Assembly: GCA_020721325.1 (NCBI GenBank)
Contig: DYNA01000001.1
Coordinates: 32,810 to 84,121, forward strand
Direction: 5' to 3'
Source of the DNA: Paludibacter propionicigenes
GTDB lineage: Bacteria > Bacteroidota > Bacteroidia > Bacteroidales > JAIFNL01
DNA: 51,312 nucleotides
Positions 1 through 8,261 of this stretch are shown here, piece after piece; within the stretch, counting starts at the first letter, position 1; every line of letters begins with the position of its first letter. Under the pieces are notes generated by a model, which made no database searches, was not told where the DNA came from, and worked only from the letters and a program-made list of their open reading frames with translations. Position numbers and translations under genes: made by a program.

Positions 1-1
1 A

Positions 2-256
2 GAACGCAAACGCTATGAAAAATTTTTAATAAATATAGCAAAAGAAAGAGATGCCCTAAATACAGCCAAAGAAGAGGGCAAAATAGAAGGTAAAATAGAA
101 GGTAAAATAGAAGGCAAAATACAAGAAAAAACAGAAACAGCCATAAAAGGAATAATTGCAGGTTTTTCTGACGAAATAATCAAAACAATGACCCATTTGA
201 CCGATGAAGAGTTGATTGAAATTCGGAATAAGTTAAATAATAATGATTTATACTAA
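2..256 (+). CDS. C-terminal end of an Rpn / PD-(D/E)XK transposase-family protein (5' truncated by window)
   Basis: An open frame runs from base 2 to the stop at 254-256 (84 residues) with no start inside the window, so only the C-terminus is present. It is strongly charged and holds four tandem EGKI-like units coded by a 12-bp repeat at 77-124. A short helical tail follows with a TDEELIEIR motif. The layout (charged helix, EGKIEGKI linker, short terminal helix) is the usual C-terminus of Rpn/YhgA-like recombination-promoting nucleases and PDDEXK_2 transposase-like proteins, which are common in Bacteroidota. The catalytic domain lies outside the window, so activity cannot be judged. The assignment rests on the linker alone; any other protein with a KIEG repeat tail is possible. 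Confidence 0.55.
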   Translation, partial: ERKRYEKFLINIAKERDALNTAKEEGKIEGKIEGKIEGKIQEKTETAIKGIIAGFSDEIIKTMTHLTDEELIEIRNKLNNNDLY

Positions 257-507
257 ATTGCTTTCGGTTTTAGGAATTAGGAATTAGGTTAAAAATGAAT
301 ACTTTTATCAAATTTCTTATTCACAAAACCTCATGCTTTTTAGTCTAACCTAAAACCAAATTCACGAACCACAAAGGCTTCAAAGAAATGAAAAACTTTG
401 ATAACTTTGTGGTTGTTTATTAAAAATAAAAAAAATTGAATGCTTTTTATGTAAAATATTGTGTTTTGGGTTTTACTAAAAGTGAAATGTAAAAGTTTAA
501 CAAGCAA
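257..507. other. Intergenic region with an imperfect inverted repeat
   Basis: No gene is seen. A 10-bp inverted repeat, AACCACAAAG at 367-376 and CTTTGTGGTT at 405-414, could fold into a long-looped hairpin. Its right arm overlaps TAACTTTG (402-409), which fits the Bacteroidota -7 consensus TAnnTTTG, but no TTTG lies about 19 bp upstream, so a promoter for the AMP nucleosidase gene is only possible. Confidence 0.4.
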
Positions 508-1278
508 ATGAAAACAAAAAAAGAAATAGTAGAAAACTGGCTTCCACGCTATACGGGGCTTCAATTAGGGGATTTTAGCAAATACATTTTGCTTACGAAT
601 TTTAAAAATTATTTGGAGCTGTTTGCCGAAAAATACGGCGTTGAAATTCAAAATTCGGAAAGTAGTATGCCAACAGTAACTGCCGAAGGAATTACCATGA
701 TAAATTTTGGAATGGGAAGCCCCAATGCAGCTACCATAATGGATTTGTTGAGCAGCATACAGCCCAAAGCCGTTTTATTTTTGGGCAAATGCGGCGGTTT
801 GAAAAAGAAAAATGCTTTGGGCGATTTTATTTTGCCCATTGCCGCCATTCGAGGCGAGGGAACTTCAAACGATTATTTTCCGCCCGAAGTGCCTGCTTTA
901 CCGGCTTTTAGCTTGCAACGTGCCATTTCGTCCATCATGCGCGACTTTGAAAACGACTATTGGACAGGCACCGTTTACACCACCAACCGCCGCGTGTGGG
1001 AATGGGACGAAAAATTTAAAAACCATTTGCGCGACACCCGCGCTATGGCTATTGACATGGAAACAGCCACCATTTTTATGGTCGGTTTTGCCAATCAAAT
1101 ACCAACCGGCGCCTTGCTTTTGGTTTCCGACCAACCCATGATACCGGAAGGCGTAAAAACTTCGCGCAGCGATGCTTCTGTTACCGCTAATTTTGTTCAC
1201 AGGCACATCGACATAGGTGTTAAAGCCCTCAAACACATTGAGAAAAACGGTCGGTCGGTAAAACATTTGAAGTTTTAA
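508..1278 (+). CDS. amn: AMP nucleosidase (short Bacteroidota form)
   Basis: The 256-residue product fits the PNP/UDP phosphorylase fold. It should hydrolyse AMP to adenine and ribose 5-phosphate in the cytoplasm and so take part in purine salvage and adenylate balance. Visible family features are the glycine-rich GMGSPNAA segment near residue 70, the LGKCGG segment near residue 93 and the AIDMETATIF motif in the C-terminal third; the Glu of the MET motif normally contacts the ribose. The protein lacks the extra N-terminal domain of the roughly 480-residue enterobacterial Amn and matches the short form annotated in Bacteroidota. The ATG at 508 is the first in frame, and no Shine-Dalgarno sequence precedes it. 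It appears to be a single-gene unit closed by the hairpin at 1309-1340. A related nucleoside phosphorylase is the main alternative. Confidence 0.85.
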   Translation: MKTKKEIVENWLPRYTGLQLGDFSKYILLTNFKNYLELFAEKYGVEIQNSESSMPTVTAEGITMINFGMGSPNAATIMDLLSSIQPKAVLFLGKCGGLKKKNALGDFILPIAAIRGEGTSNDYFPPEVPALPAFSLQRAISSIMRDFENDYWTGTVYTTNRRVWEWDEKFKNHLRDTRAMAIDMETATIFMVGFANQIPTGALLLVSDQPMIPEGVKTSRSDASVTANFVHRHIDIGVKALKHIEKNGRSVKHLKF

Positions 1279-1308
1279 ACAAAATAAACGGTAAACAGCT
1301 TTTTATTT

Positions 1309-1345
1309 AACTTTTCCAAAGCCCTAACTTTGGAAAAGTTTTTTA
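1309..1345 (+). terminator. Intrinsic terminator after amn
   Basis: A perfect 13-bp stem (1309-1321 with 1328-1340) encloses a 6-base loop and is followed by a T run. It lies 30 bp after the amn stop. Confidence 0.75.
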
Positions 1346-1357
1346 GTTAATGCAATA

Positions 1358-1467
1358 CCTAAAAATTCCGAAGTTTTCGTGTCAATCACTTAATAATCAG
1401 TTTATTGATAATTTAAAAAAACAAACCATTTTGCACTGAATTGAAACCGCGATTTGCAAATTTTGGG
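1358..1467. repeat. Degenerate copy of a dispersed palindromic element (copy a)
   Basis: The outer arms 1358-1386 and 1440-1467 are imperfect inverted repeats. The core contains a segment like CAGTTTATTGATAATTT that is also recognisable in the copies at 2131-2204 and 50986-51110. This is the most decayed of the four copies. Confidence 0.45.
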
Positions 1468-1552
1468 TGTAATAGTTGTTATAGGATTTATTTTTACAAA
1501 AATACTAAAAAATAAAATTATACGTTTTTTTTAAAATCTTTGTATTATTTTT

Positions 1553-2089
1553 ATGAAAAAAATTTTGGTATTTTTAGTTTTAATAAACAACTTTTTAAAT
1601 TTAAAAGCACAGGAAATAGTTGGGGTAACACACATAAAAAGCGAAAGCAATAAAACCGTTACCATTGAAGGAAATTTGAAAGATGGCGTTTTGCTTTCGG
1701 ATTTGTCTTGGGCATGGGGCGAGGAAAATAATTGCTTTTCGCAAAGTGAGAAATTGTATTTTAATGGAAATCATGTACTTTTTTCAACCAATTTGCCTCC
1801 ATTTTCGCAAATGCAAATAAAAATAACTCCTAAAAATAAAATCTCAAATTTAAGTATTTATGCTTATTTAATTCACCCCGAAAATTCTTCTATTGTTCCC
1901 AACGTGCATGAATGTATAGAATGTAAAACCGATTTTGGAGATGAAGATATTGAAAATGAATATTTTAGAAAAATTGTATATCAGGAAAAATCAAAAGAGC
2001 CTTATCGCGTTATTTTGGGAATTGTAGGAGCAAAAGGTCTTGAAAAAGGGGAATTTATTTTAGAAATAGAAATCAAAACGCTCAATTGA
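1553..2089 (+). CDS. Small secreted protein of unknown function
   Basis: The 178-residue product begins with a clear Sec signal peptide: MKK, a hydrophobic stretch to about residue 17, and a likely cut after LKA before QEIV. The mature part is mostly beta-strand-like and has two close Cys pairs (a CIEC motif near residue 121 and one Cys near residue 60). It carries no motif of a known enzyme family. It reads like a small periplasmic or secreted beta-sandwich protein. The ATG at 1553 opens directly on the signal peptide. The gene stands alone between amn and the convergent C1 peptidase. I do not recognise the family and give no function. Confidence 0.6.
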   Translation: MKKILVFLVLINNFLNLKAQEIVGVTHIKSESNKTVTIEGNLKDGVLLSDLSWAWGEENNCFSQSEKLYFNGNHVLFSTNLPPFSQMQIKITPKNKISNLSIYAYLIHPENSSIVPNVHECIECKTDFGDEDIENEYFRKIVYQEKSKEPYRVILGIVGAKGLEKGEFILEIEIKTLN

Positions 2090-2130
2090 TGACAAAAAAA
2101 ACAAGGTATTTTTTAGAACTCACGTTTAAT

Positions 2131-2204
2131 TTAAAAAATCCGTAAGTCATTGTATCAATTACTTTGAAATCAGCTTATTGATACAATAACTTACAGATTT
2201 TAGG
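2131..2204. repeat. Palindromic element (copy b), near-perfect 25-bp hairpin
   Basis: The arms at 2135-2159 and 2177-2201 are inverted repeats of 25 bp with two differences and a 17-base loop. Both differences are C-A on the plus strand and therefore G-U on the minus strand, so the minus transcript can pair along the whole stem. The element starts 8 bp beyond the stop of the minus-strand peptidase gene and probably ends or stabilises its mRNA. The arms resemble the ends of copies at 16203-16330 and 50986-51110. Confidence 0.7.
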
Positions 2205-2208
2205 AACT

Positions 2209-3453
2209 TTATTTAGTAAATTTTTTCAAAATCTCTTTAACAGCGTCTTTGTGAATGGTAAATCCCATCATTTTTAGCTTAATGTAGTCTTCGTGAAAGA
2301 AATAATAACCAAATTCGGGTAAATTTTGGTCAATATTTCGCGAGCCGGAACTCGAATCTTTAATTAAAAACCATGTTACGCCGTCTTTTTCGTAGTAACC
2401 AACCAAGTGCATACCGTGGTCGTCGGTTGTGGTTTCGTTAGAAAATCGAAATTGACGCGAGTTTTCGTTAATATATGCCGAAGGAATATCAAAATCGGCA
2501 ATTAAGGCTACGTTGGTTTCGCGCGAAAAACCGGCTTCCGATACATCGCCGCCTATGCTCATCGTGTAACCGTTTTTGATGGCTGTTTTTACTATTTCCA
2601 TAAATTCATTGAGCGGAACATTGTAATAATCAGCACTATGCCACCAGTTGTCGGGAACTTTGTATTCAACTTGTTTCCAGTAAGGTTCTTGTTTGTATGA
2701 AAGAATTTCAACGTAGTCGGCAGGGTTAATTTTAACAAAATCAGTAAGATAAGTCTTTGGAGAATATTCTTTACCATCAACATTAAATTTTGTTGGAGGA
2801 ACTCCAATGTGTTTATTCATAATGTCTTGAATGGTTTCGAGAACAAATTTTTCGTTCCAAAGATTTTGATTTTTCACCGATTGCAAAAAGCCCGTCATTT
2901 CATTAAACATTGCTTCGTGCGAATGGTATTTGCGTCCGTTCAAAAGACCGGTATAAACCGAAAGTGGCACAACACCGTATTGCTTTAAAATTCGAGCTAC
3001 CGCATTTCCTTCCGAGCCTTGGCTGAAAAGACTTTGCCCGCGCGTTTGCACAAATCCGCGTGCTTTTTCAACATATTCCCAGTAAACTACGTAAGGTTCA
3101 GAGAGTTTAACTTCTTTGTTTTGCAAGCGTTTCACTTCGGTTTCGTACATCGAAAGGGTAGAATACGCCCAGCACGAACCCCCGTTTCCTTGCGAAATAA
3201 CCGGAGTGTGCCATTGTGTTTTGTACAAATTTATTTTGTTTGGCAAGGCTAACTCACTGTGGTCCATTTCAAAATGCTTGTCCATTTCCTTTTTTTCAAG
3301 CGATTCGTTTACTGCGTTTACATCTTTCAATATAAAATTTTGATAAAACCCCGGTTTGTATTCCGAAAACTTGGCTTTATCGTATTTGGGTTGTGCATGC
3401 AACCAACTTGCTGATACAAACAGCAATAAGTTTAAAAAAATTAGTTTTTTCAT
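2209..3453 (-). CDS. Exported C1-family cysteine peptidase (aminopeptidase C / bleomycin hydrolase type)
   Basis: The 414-residue product carries a signal peptide (hydrophobic residues about 4-20, cut near LHAQP) and then a papain-fold peptidase of the PepC/bleomycin-hydrolase group. The catalytic Cys lies in QGNGGSCWAYSTLS near residue 94, with the oxyanion Gln just before it. The catalytic His is in DDHGMHLVGYY near residue 349. The usual Asn of the NSWG motif is replaced by Asp in WFLIKDSSSG. PepC enzymes are normally cytoplasmic, while Bacteroidota often encode exported relatives, so a periplasmic or surface peptide-trimming role is likely. The ATG at 3453 opens on the signal peptide. The Asn-to-Asp change at the third catalytic position deserves attention but need not abolish activity. 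Confidence 0.8.
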   Translation of the reverse strand: MKKLIFLNLLLFVSASWLHAQPKYDKAKFSEYKPGFYQNFILKDVNAVNESLEKKEMDKHFEMDHSELALPNKINLYKTQWHTPVISQGNGGSCWAYSTLSMYETEVKRLQNKEVKLSEPYVVYWEYVEKARGFVQTRGQSLFSQGSEGNAVARILKQYGVVPLSVYTGLLNGRKYHSHEAMFNEMTGFLQSVKNQNLWNEKFVLETIQDIMNKHIGVPPTKFNVDGKEYSPKTYLTDFVKINPADYVEILSYKQEPYWKQVEYKVPDNWWHSADYYNVPLNEFMEIVKTAIKNGYTMSIGGDVSEAGFSRETNVALIADFDIPSAYINENSRQFRFSNETTTDDHGMHLVGYYEKDGVTWFLIKDSSSGSRNIDQNLPEFGYYFFHEDYIKLKMMGFTIHKDAVKEILKKFTK

Positions 3454-3624
3454 TTTTTTTATTAAAAATTGAATTGAATATTATATTTTTTTATTTCAGT
3501 AATCGTTCGTTTATTTTTTATGATTTATTTAAAATAGAATAATTTGATTTGAGCAAAAGAAAGGTCTTTAAATATTTGACAATCAATTATTTAAAATTTT
3601 AAGAATAAACGAATTATTGATTAG

Positions 3625-3632
3625 CAAAGTTA
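3625..3632 (-). promoter_or_regulatory. Possible -7 element for the C1 peptidase gene
   Basis: On the minus strand this reads TAACTTTG, matching TAnnTTTG. No good TTTG lies 19-21 bp upstream. The leader to the ATG would be about 165 bases. Confidence 0.3.
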
Positions 3633-3741
3633 TATTATTTTTTAGTTAAAATGGAAATTTTATTGGAAAAAATAATCTAATTTTTTTTCTGAATTTTATT
3701 TTTTACAATGGAAATTTTTTTTTTAAAATTTTAAAAAAAAG

Positions 3742-3772
3742 TTTGATTTATTCTACAAAAATAGTAAATTTG
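3742..3772 (+). promoter_or_regulatory. Bacteroidota sigma-ABfr-type promoter of the chemosensory block
   Basis: TTTG (3742-3745), 19 bp, then TAAATTTG (3765-3772): an exact fit to the Bacteroidota -33/-7 consensus. Transcription should begin near 3779, about 47 bases before the ATG at 3826. Confidence 0.75.
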
Positions 3773-3825
3773 CTTTTATTGAAATTCAAAAAAAAGAAGA
3801 TACGAACCCCATTTTTTTATCGAAA

Positions 3826-6800
3826 ATGAAAGTACTAATTGTAGAAGATACTTACGAAATAGCTGCACTCTTGGAGCTTTTATTAATAAGAAATAAAATA
3901 ACTCCTCGAATAGCTTACACCGGCGAGGAGGCTTTAGAAATTTTGAGTTTAGAACATTCGGTTTATGATGGTTTTGAAACTATTTTACTTGATATTGGTT
4001 TGCCCGATATAAGTGGAATAGAAGTTTGTAGAATAATAAAAGCAAATCCGAATTTTAAAAATATTCCGGTAATTTTTTTAAACGCTTACGGCAGCGAAGA
4101 GTTTTTGCAAAGTGCTTTTGAAGTTGGCGCGGCGGATTATATTTTGAAGCCTTTTAGCAATTTTGATGTGCTGAACAGGCTTAAAGTTCAGCTTACCAAT
4201 TATAACTTGCTCAACCAAACCATAGAGGCTAATGCTCAGCTAAATTCAAATTTTGAAGAAATGCTCCAGATTATGGAGATGCTCAATGACCAAATTAAAG
4301 AGCGCGATGAACAAGATGTGCTTTTGAAAGAAAGTGAAAAAAAATTCAAACTTGCACTGGAATCGGCAAATGCGGGAACTTTTCAATACGATGTAAAGAA
4401 CGATGTATTGATTTGGGACACTCGTTCGCTCGAAATTTTTGGTTTTAATTCTTCCGAAAATACAGGTATAATTTTTCAGCACAATTATCAATCATGGCGC
4501 GACAGGCTTCATCTGGAGGATTTGGAAAAAATAGAGTCGGAATTTCAAAAAACAATTTATTCGGCTCAGGCTTACGCCAAAGTTTCGTATCGAATAGTAA
4601 AACCCAATGGTGAAATAGGTTACGTGTTGGCTTCCTGGGCGATAGAGCGCGATGATAAAAATAGACCCGAACAAATTTTCGGATTGCATTTGGATTTTAC
4701 CGAACTTTTTTTAACGGAGCAAAGCATTAAGCAAAGTGAAAAAAATTACAAACTTTTGACCGAAAACATACAGGAAATAGTTTGGAAAATGGACATAAAA
4801 GGCAATTTATTGTTTTTGAATAGTTCATACACACGCATTTTGGGTTATACTTTGGATAGAAAAAATTTACCGAAAATAAGTGATGTTTTTTTACCCGATT
4901 CTGCCAAAAAAATTTATTCTATTATAAAAGAAAGATTAGATGCTTGGAGTGAAAACAAGATTTTGTCTTCTACTTTCAAATTGGATTTGAAAGCCAAACA
5001 CATTAACGGTGAAATTGTTTATTTAGAAACTTCGGGTTATTTTATTTTAGATGAAAGCAATCAACCAATTGCTATTCAAGGAGTTATGCACGATGTTACT
5101 TTGCGAAAGCTCAATGAAAAAAAATTAAATGAAGTCAATGAAAATCTTGAATTGCTTGTAAAACAGCGAACTCTTGAATTGCAACAAAATCAGATGGATT
5201 TGCAATTGATTTTTGACAATGCTCCGGTGATTATGTTGGTTTTGAACAGAAATTTGAAAATTGTACAATTAAATAAAGCTGCTTTAGATTTTACACAATA
5301 TTCTGCCGAAGAATTAATCGGTTTTCCTTTCGGAAATGTGGTTTTGTGCGAAAATTGTTCCGAAGACCATACTTCGTGTGGTTTGCACAAAGCTTGTAGG
5401 AATTGTATCACGCGAAATGTGTTGCAAACCGTTTTGCGAACCCAAAAAAATCAGACAAAAGTAGAAATGCTTTTGAGAGTTAAGCGGAAAGAACGTTTTG
5501 AAAATCATATTGTAATGCTTACTGTTTCAGTTGTTTCGGTAAAAAATGACATCGCTTTGCTTTTGACCATAGACGATATAACGAAAGAACGAAAAATGCA
5601 ACATTTTATAAAGGAAAGCGAAGAAAAATATAGAAAATTATATGAAACAAAGCAAGAAGCCGTATTTTTTATTGACGCTCAAACACAGCATTTTGTAGAA
5701 GTAAATCAAGCCGCTTGCCAGCTTTACGGCTATTCGGTAGAAGAATTTTTAAATCTAAAACCGCAAGATATATCTACCAAACCGCAAATTACAGAGTTTA
5801 TGTTGGAGGATATTGTAAAAAAACGAGAAAAACAAAAAATCAGCAGTTGTGTGTGTAAACGTAAAAATGGCGAAGAAATAATCGTTGAAATTCAAAATAC
5901 ATTTTTAAAATTGCACGATAAAACATTGATTTGTTCAACGCATTCCGACATTACCGAAAAGCAAAAAGCATTGGAAAAACTCACTCGAAGTGAACAAATT
6001 CTGCGAATGTTGGTAGAAAATATAGATGAAATTTTTTGGATTTACGATGTAGAAATTGATAAAATAGTTTACGTTAGTCCGCAAGTTCAAACGCATTTTG
6101 GGCGAAGTCCCGATTTTATCAAAGAAAATTATTTCAATGTAATAAATAATGCGCACCCTTTGGATAAACAAAAGCTTTTGGATACGGTTAAAAAAATGAT
6201 TTCGGGAGAACCGGCAGTCATCGAATATAGAACAATTACCGAGTTCAGTACCGTTAAGTGGTTGTTATTGAAGTCGTTTGGATATTATAATTTTCAAAAA
6301 TCAGAACGTTATATTTTTGGAGTAGGAGTAGATATTAGCCAGCAAAAAATAACCGAACGCAGGGTTTTAAATGCCATTTTGGAAACCGAATATAGAGAGC
6401 GCGAGCATTTTGCAAAAGAAATTCACGATGGAATCGGAGCCAATCTTTCGGCAATAAAAATGTCGCTTGAGCGCATTCTTGCCCCCGATTTAAAACCGGA
6501 AAAAAAAGAGCTTTATTTTCAGCAAGCTCTTGATTTAGTGGTTCATACAGCCACAACCGCCAAAGATATTTCATTGAATTTGAAGCCCCATGTATTAACC
6601 AATTTGGGATTGATTTCGGCTTTAGAACTTTTGTGCAACACATTGAACGAATTGGGCAAATTGCATGTAAAATTTACCTATTCTTCGCCCGATTTGGAAC
6701 TTTACGAAGAAGCAGAATTGGCTTTTTATCGAATTGCAAGCGAATTGTTAAATAATTCTTTGAAATATTCCTCTGCCACCGAAGCTTATTTGAATATACA

Positions 6801-6999
6801 ATTTGAAAATTCAAAATTTAGTTTGTTTTACAGCGACAACGGAAAAGGGTTTGACCCCGATAAAGTGATGAAAGACAAAGGCAACGGATTGAAAAACATT
6901 AAAGCGCGTGTAGAAGCCTTAGGCGGCGAAGTTCAGTTTGTTAGTAAAATAAATGAAGGCATGTCTGCAAAAATTCAATTAATAACGGATAATTTTTAA
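3826..6999 (+). CDS. REC - five PAS - HisKA_3/HATPase hybrid histidine kinase
   Basis: A soluble 1057-residue sensor kinase with no membrane segment. Residues 1-125 form a receiver domain (acidic Glu7/Asp8, phospho-acceptor Asp56 in LLDIGLP, Lys108). Five PAS domains follow at about 165-297, 303-428, 455-590, 600-712 and 720-845, with a coiled coil at 425-457. PAS3 has a Cys/His cluster (C508, C511, H515, C518, H521, C524, C527). The kinase part is of the NarX/LiaS type, with His867 in EIHDGIG, N-box Asn976/977 and G-box SDNGKGFD near 1003. A HisKA_3 kinase usually phosphorylates a NarL-type receiver, and the first receiver of the next gene is of that kind. An N-terminal REC suggests that another phosphorelay controls this kinase. 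It opens the chemosensory block. Confidence 0.88.
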   Translation: MKVLIVEDTYEIAALLELLLIRNKITPRIAYTGEEALEILSLEHSVYDGFETILLDIGLPDISGIEVCRIIKANPNFKNIPVIFLNAYGSEEFLQSAFEVGAADYILKPFSNFDVLNRLKVQLTNYNLLNQTIEANAQLNSNFEEMLQIMEMLNDQIKERDEQDVLLKESEKKFKLALESANAGTFQYDVKNDVLIWDTRSLEIFGFNSSENTGIIFQHNYQSWRDRLHLEDLEKIESEFQKTIYSAQAYAKVSYRIVKPNGEIGYVLASWAIERDDKNRPEQIFGLHLDFTELFLTEQSIKQSEKNYKLLTENIQEIVWKMDIKGNLLFLNSSYTRILGYTLDRKNLPKISDVFLPDSAKKIYSIIKERLDAWSENKILSSTFKLDLKAKHINGEIVYLETSGYFILDESNQPIAIQGVMHDVTLRKLNEKKLNEVNENLELLVKQRTLELQQNQMDLQLIFDNAPVIMLVLNRNLKIVQLNKAALDFTQYSAEELIGFPFGNVVLCENCSEDHTSCGLHKACRNCITRNVLQTVLRTQKNQTKVEMLLRVKRKERFENHIVMLTVSVVSVKNDIALLLTIDDITKERKMQHFIKESEEKYRKLYETKQEAVFFIDAQTQHFVEVNQAACQLYGYSVEEFLNLKPQDISTKPQITEFMLEDIVKKREKQKISSCVCKRKNGEEIIVEIQNTFLKLHDKTLICSTHSDITEKQKALEKLTRSEQILRMLVENIDEIFWIYDVEIDKIVYVSPQVQTHFGRSPDFIKENYFNVINNAHPLDKQKLLDTVKKMISGEPAVIEYRTITEFSTVKWLLLKSFGYYNFQKSERYIFGVGVDISQQKITERRVLNAILETEYREREHFAKEIHDGIGANLSAIKMSLERILAPDLKPEKKELYFQQALDLVVHTATTAKDISLNLKPHVLTNLGLISALELLCNTLNELGKLHVKFTYSSPDLELYEEAELAFYRIASELLNNSLKYSSATEAYLNIQFENSKFSLFYSDNGKGFDPDKVMKDKGNGLKNIKARVEALGGEVQFVSKINEGMSAKIQLITDNF

Positions 7000-7035
7000 A
7001 ACTATTTTTAAAATTTTACGTATAGTAAAAAGTTG

Positions 7036-7090
7036 TTATACAGTAATCGATAACTTTGCCAAAGTTTAAAAACTTTGGCAAAGTTCTACA
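7036..7090 (+). repeat. Hairpin element, copy 1 of an inverted pair flanking the double-REC gene
   Basis: Contains a perfect 15-bp stem (7052-7066 with 7071-7085) around a 4-base loop, so it may terminate or attenuate transcription after the kinase gene. The whole segment of about 55 bp reappears in reverse orientation at 8262-8310, including the flanking ATACAGTAATCGAT-like part, which excludes a chance terminator similarity. Confidence 0.6.
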
Positions 7091-7280
7091 TATTAATTAT
7101 TTACATAAAAATTAAAGCTCAATCTGCATCGATTACAAGTATAAATGTTTTTTATCAAATTTTTAAAAATGATTAAAAAACGTCTATTGAAAATAAAATA
7201 AAAATAAACGGGTAAAATATAAAAAAAAATTATAAACTATTTTAACTATTTAACCAAAGAATAAAAACCATTCAAAATTT

Positions 7281-8060
7281 ATGAAAAAGGTAATATTAGT
7301 AGATGACCAGCCGACATATCGCAATTCGTTGCGAAATATACTTCACGATGCGGGCGAAATAGAAATTATTGGCGAAGCTTCCGATGGAATTGAGTTTTTG
7401 AATTTATTAAAAACACTTCGTCCCGATATCGTTTTTATGGATATAGAAATGCCCCGAATGAACGGAATAGAAGCCACTAAACATGCCTTAAAACTTTTTC
7501 CGGAAATGATTATTATCGGTCTATCTATGTACGAAAACCAAAGTTATGTAAATCAATTAATCGAAGCCGGCGCAAAAGGTTATTTATTGAAAATGAGCAA
7601 CAATTTTAATATTTTCAGACACATTTTGCAAAGTCCGCGCAGCGAAATATTTTACTCCGAAGGCATTTCGTATCAAAAAAGAAAAGCGGGTTCGTCAAAA
7701 AAAGTAATAGCAATTGTTGATGATTTTGAAACCACAACATTTACGGTAGAATTTACATTAAAAAGTGCCGGTTACGAAGTAATAAAAGCAACTATGCCTT
7801 TAGATATTTTGAAATATTTTGATGGAAGACAGATAGATTTGCTCATTTCCGATTATCAAATGCCACAAATGCTCGGACACGAATTGGTGACAAAAATAAA
7901 AGAAATGCCGGAATATAAAAATCTTCCCGTTTTGATGCTCAGCTCGGAAAAAGACCCTGCAAAACAAGAACTTTTGCGCAAAGTGGGTGCTTTTGGTTGG
8001 GTTCAAAAACCTTACGATTTGAAACGATTTCTTAAAATTATTGAACAAACTTTAAAATGA
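7281..8060 (+). CDS. Double receiver-domain response regulator without output domain
   Basis: The 259-residue product is two REC domains in tandem. The first (1-120) is of the NarL type: acidic pocket VDDQ, phospho-acceptor Asp54 in FMDIEMP, Lys104. The second (about 141-259) is of the CheY type: VDDF, Asp191 in LISDYQMP, Lys243 in VQKPYD. There is no DNA-binding, enzymatic or methylesterase domain. The first domain fits the HisKA_3 kinase encoded just upstream and the second fits the CheA encoded just downstream, so the protein could join the two pathways. This is inference from domain types and order. The intergenic DNA on both sides holds inverted copies of one hairpin element, so the gene may be transcribed apart from its neighbours. 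Start at the ATG at 7281. Confidence 0.85.
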   Translation: MKKVILVDDQPTYRNSLRNILHDAGEIEIIGEASDGIEFLNLLKTLRPDIVFMDIEMPRMNGIEATKHALKLFPEMIIIGLSMYENQSYVNQLIEAGAKGYLLKMSNNFNIFRHILQSPRSEIFYSEGISYQKRKAGSSKKVIAIVDDFETTTFTVEFTLKSAGYEVIKATMPLDILKYFDGRQIDLLISDYQMPQMLGHELVTKIKEMPEYKNLPVLMLSSEKDPAKQELLRKVGAFGWVQKPYDLKRFLKIIEQTLK

Positions 8061-8064
8061 TTTT

Positions 8065-8200
8065 TGAGTTCGGTCTAAAAAGCCATTTTTTTATGAAAAA
8101 TTGTAAAAGCACGAAGTTCTAATTAATTGAAATATAAAACTTTGCATCTTTTCGTCTTTGCGTGAATTTTTCGTTTTTAATCTTTTTTAGACAGAACTCA
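8065..8200. mobile_element. MITE-like element with 18-19 bp terminal inverted repeats
   Basis: The left end 8065-8082 (TGAGTTCGGTCTAAAAAG) and the right end 8182-8200 are inverted repeats with one mismatch and one extra A. The 136-bp unit has no ORF and lies 4 bp after the stop of the double-REC gene. Both flanks are T-rich, so a target duplication cannot be told from composition. It could also be a large RNA hairpin of the 3' UTR. Confidence 0.5.
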
Positions 8201-8261
8201 TTTTTAATTGCAAACGATACTTACGGTTATAATTTAAGCTTTTTATTTATATGTAATTACC

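Noticed and set aside
812-1141. Overlapping frame inside amn coding for 109 residues
   Set aside because: Shadow of the amn frame with no start context or recognisable protein.
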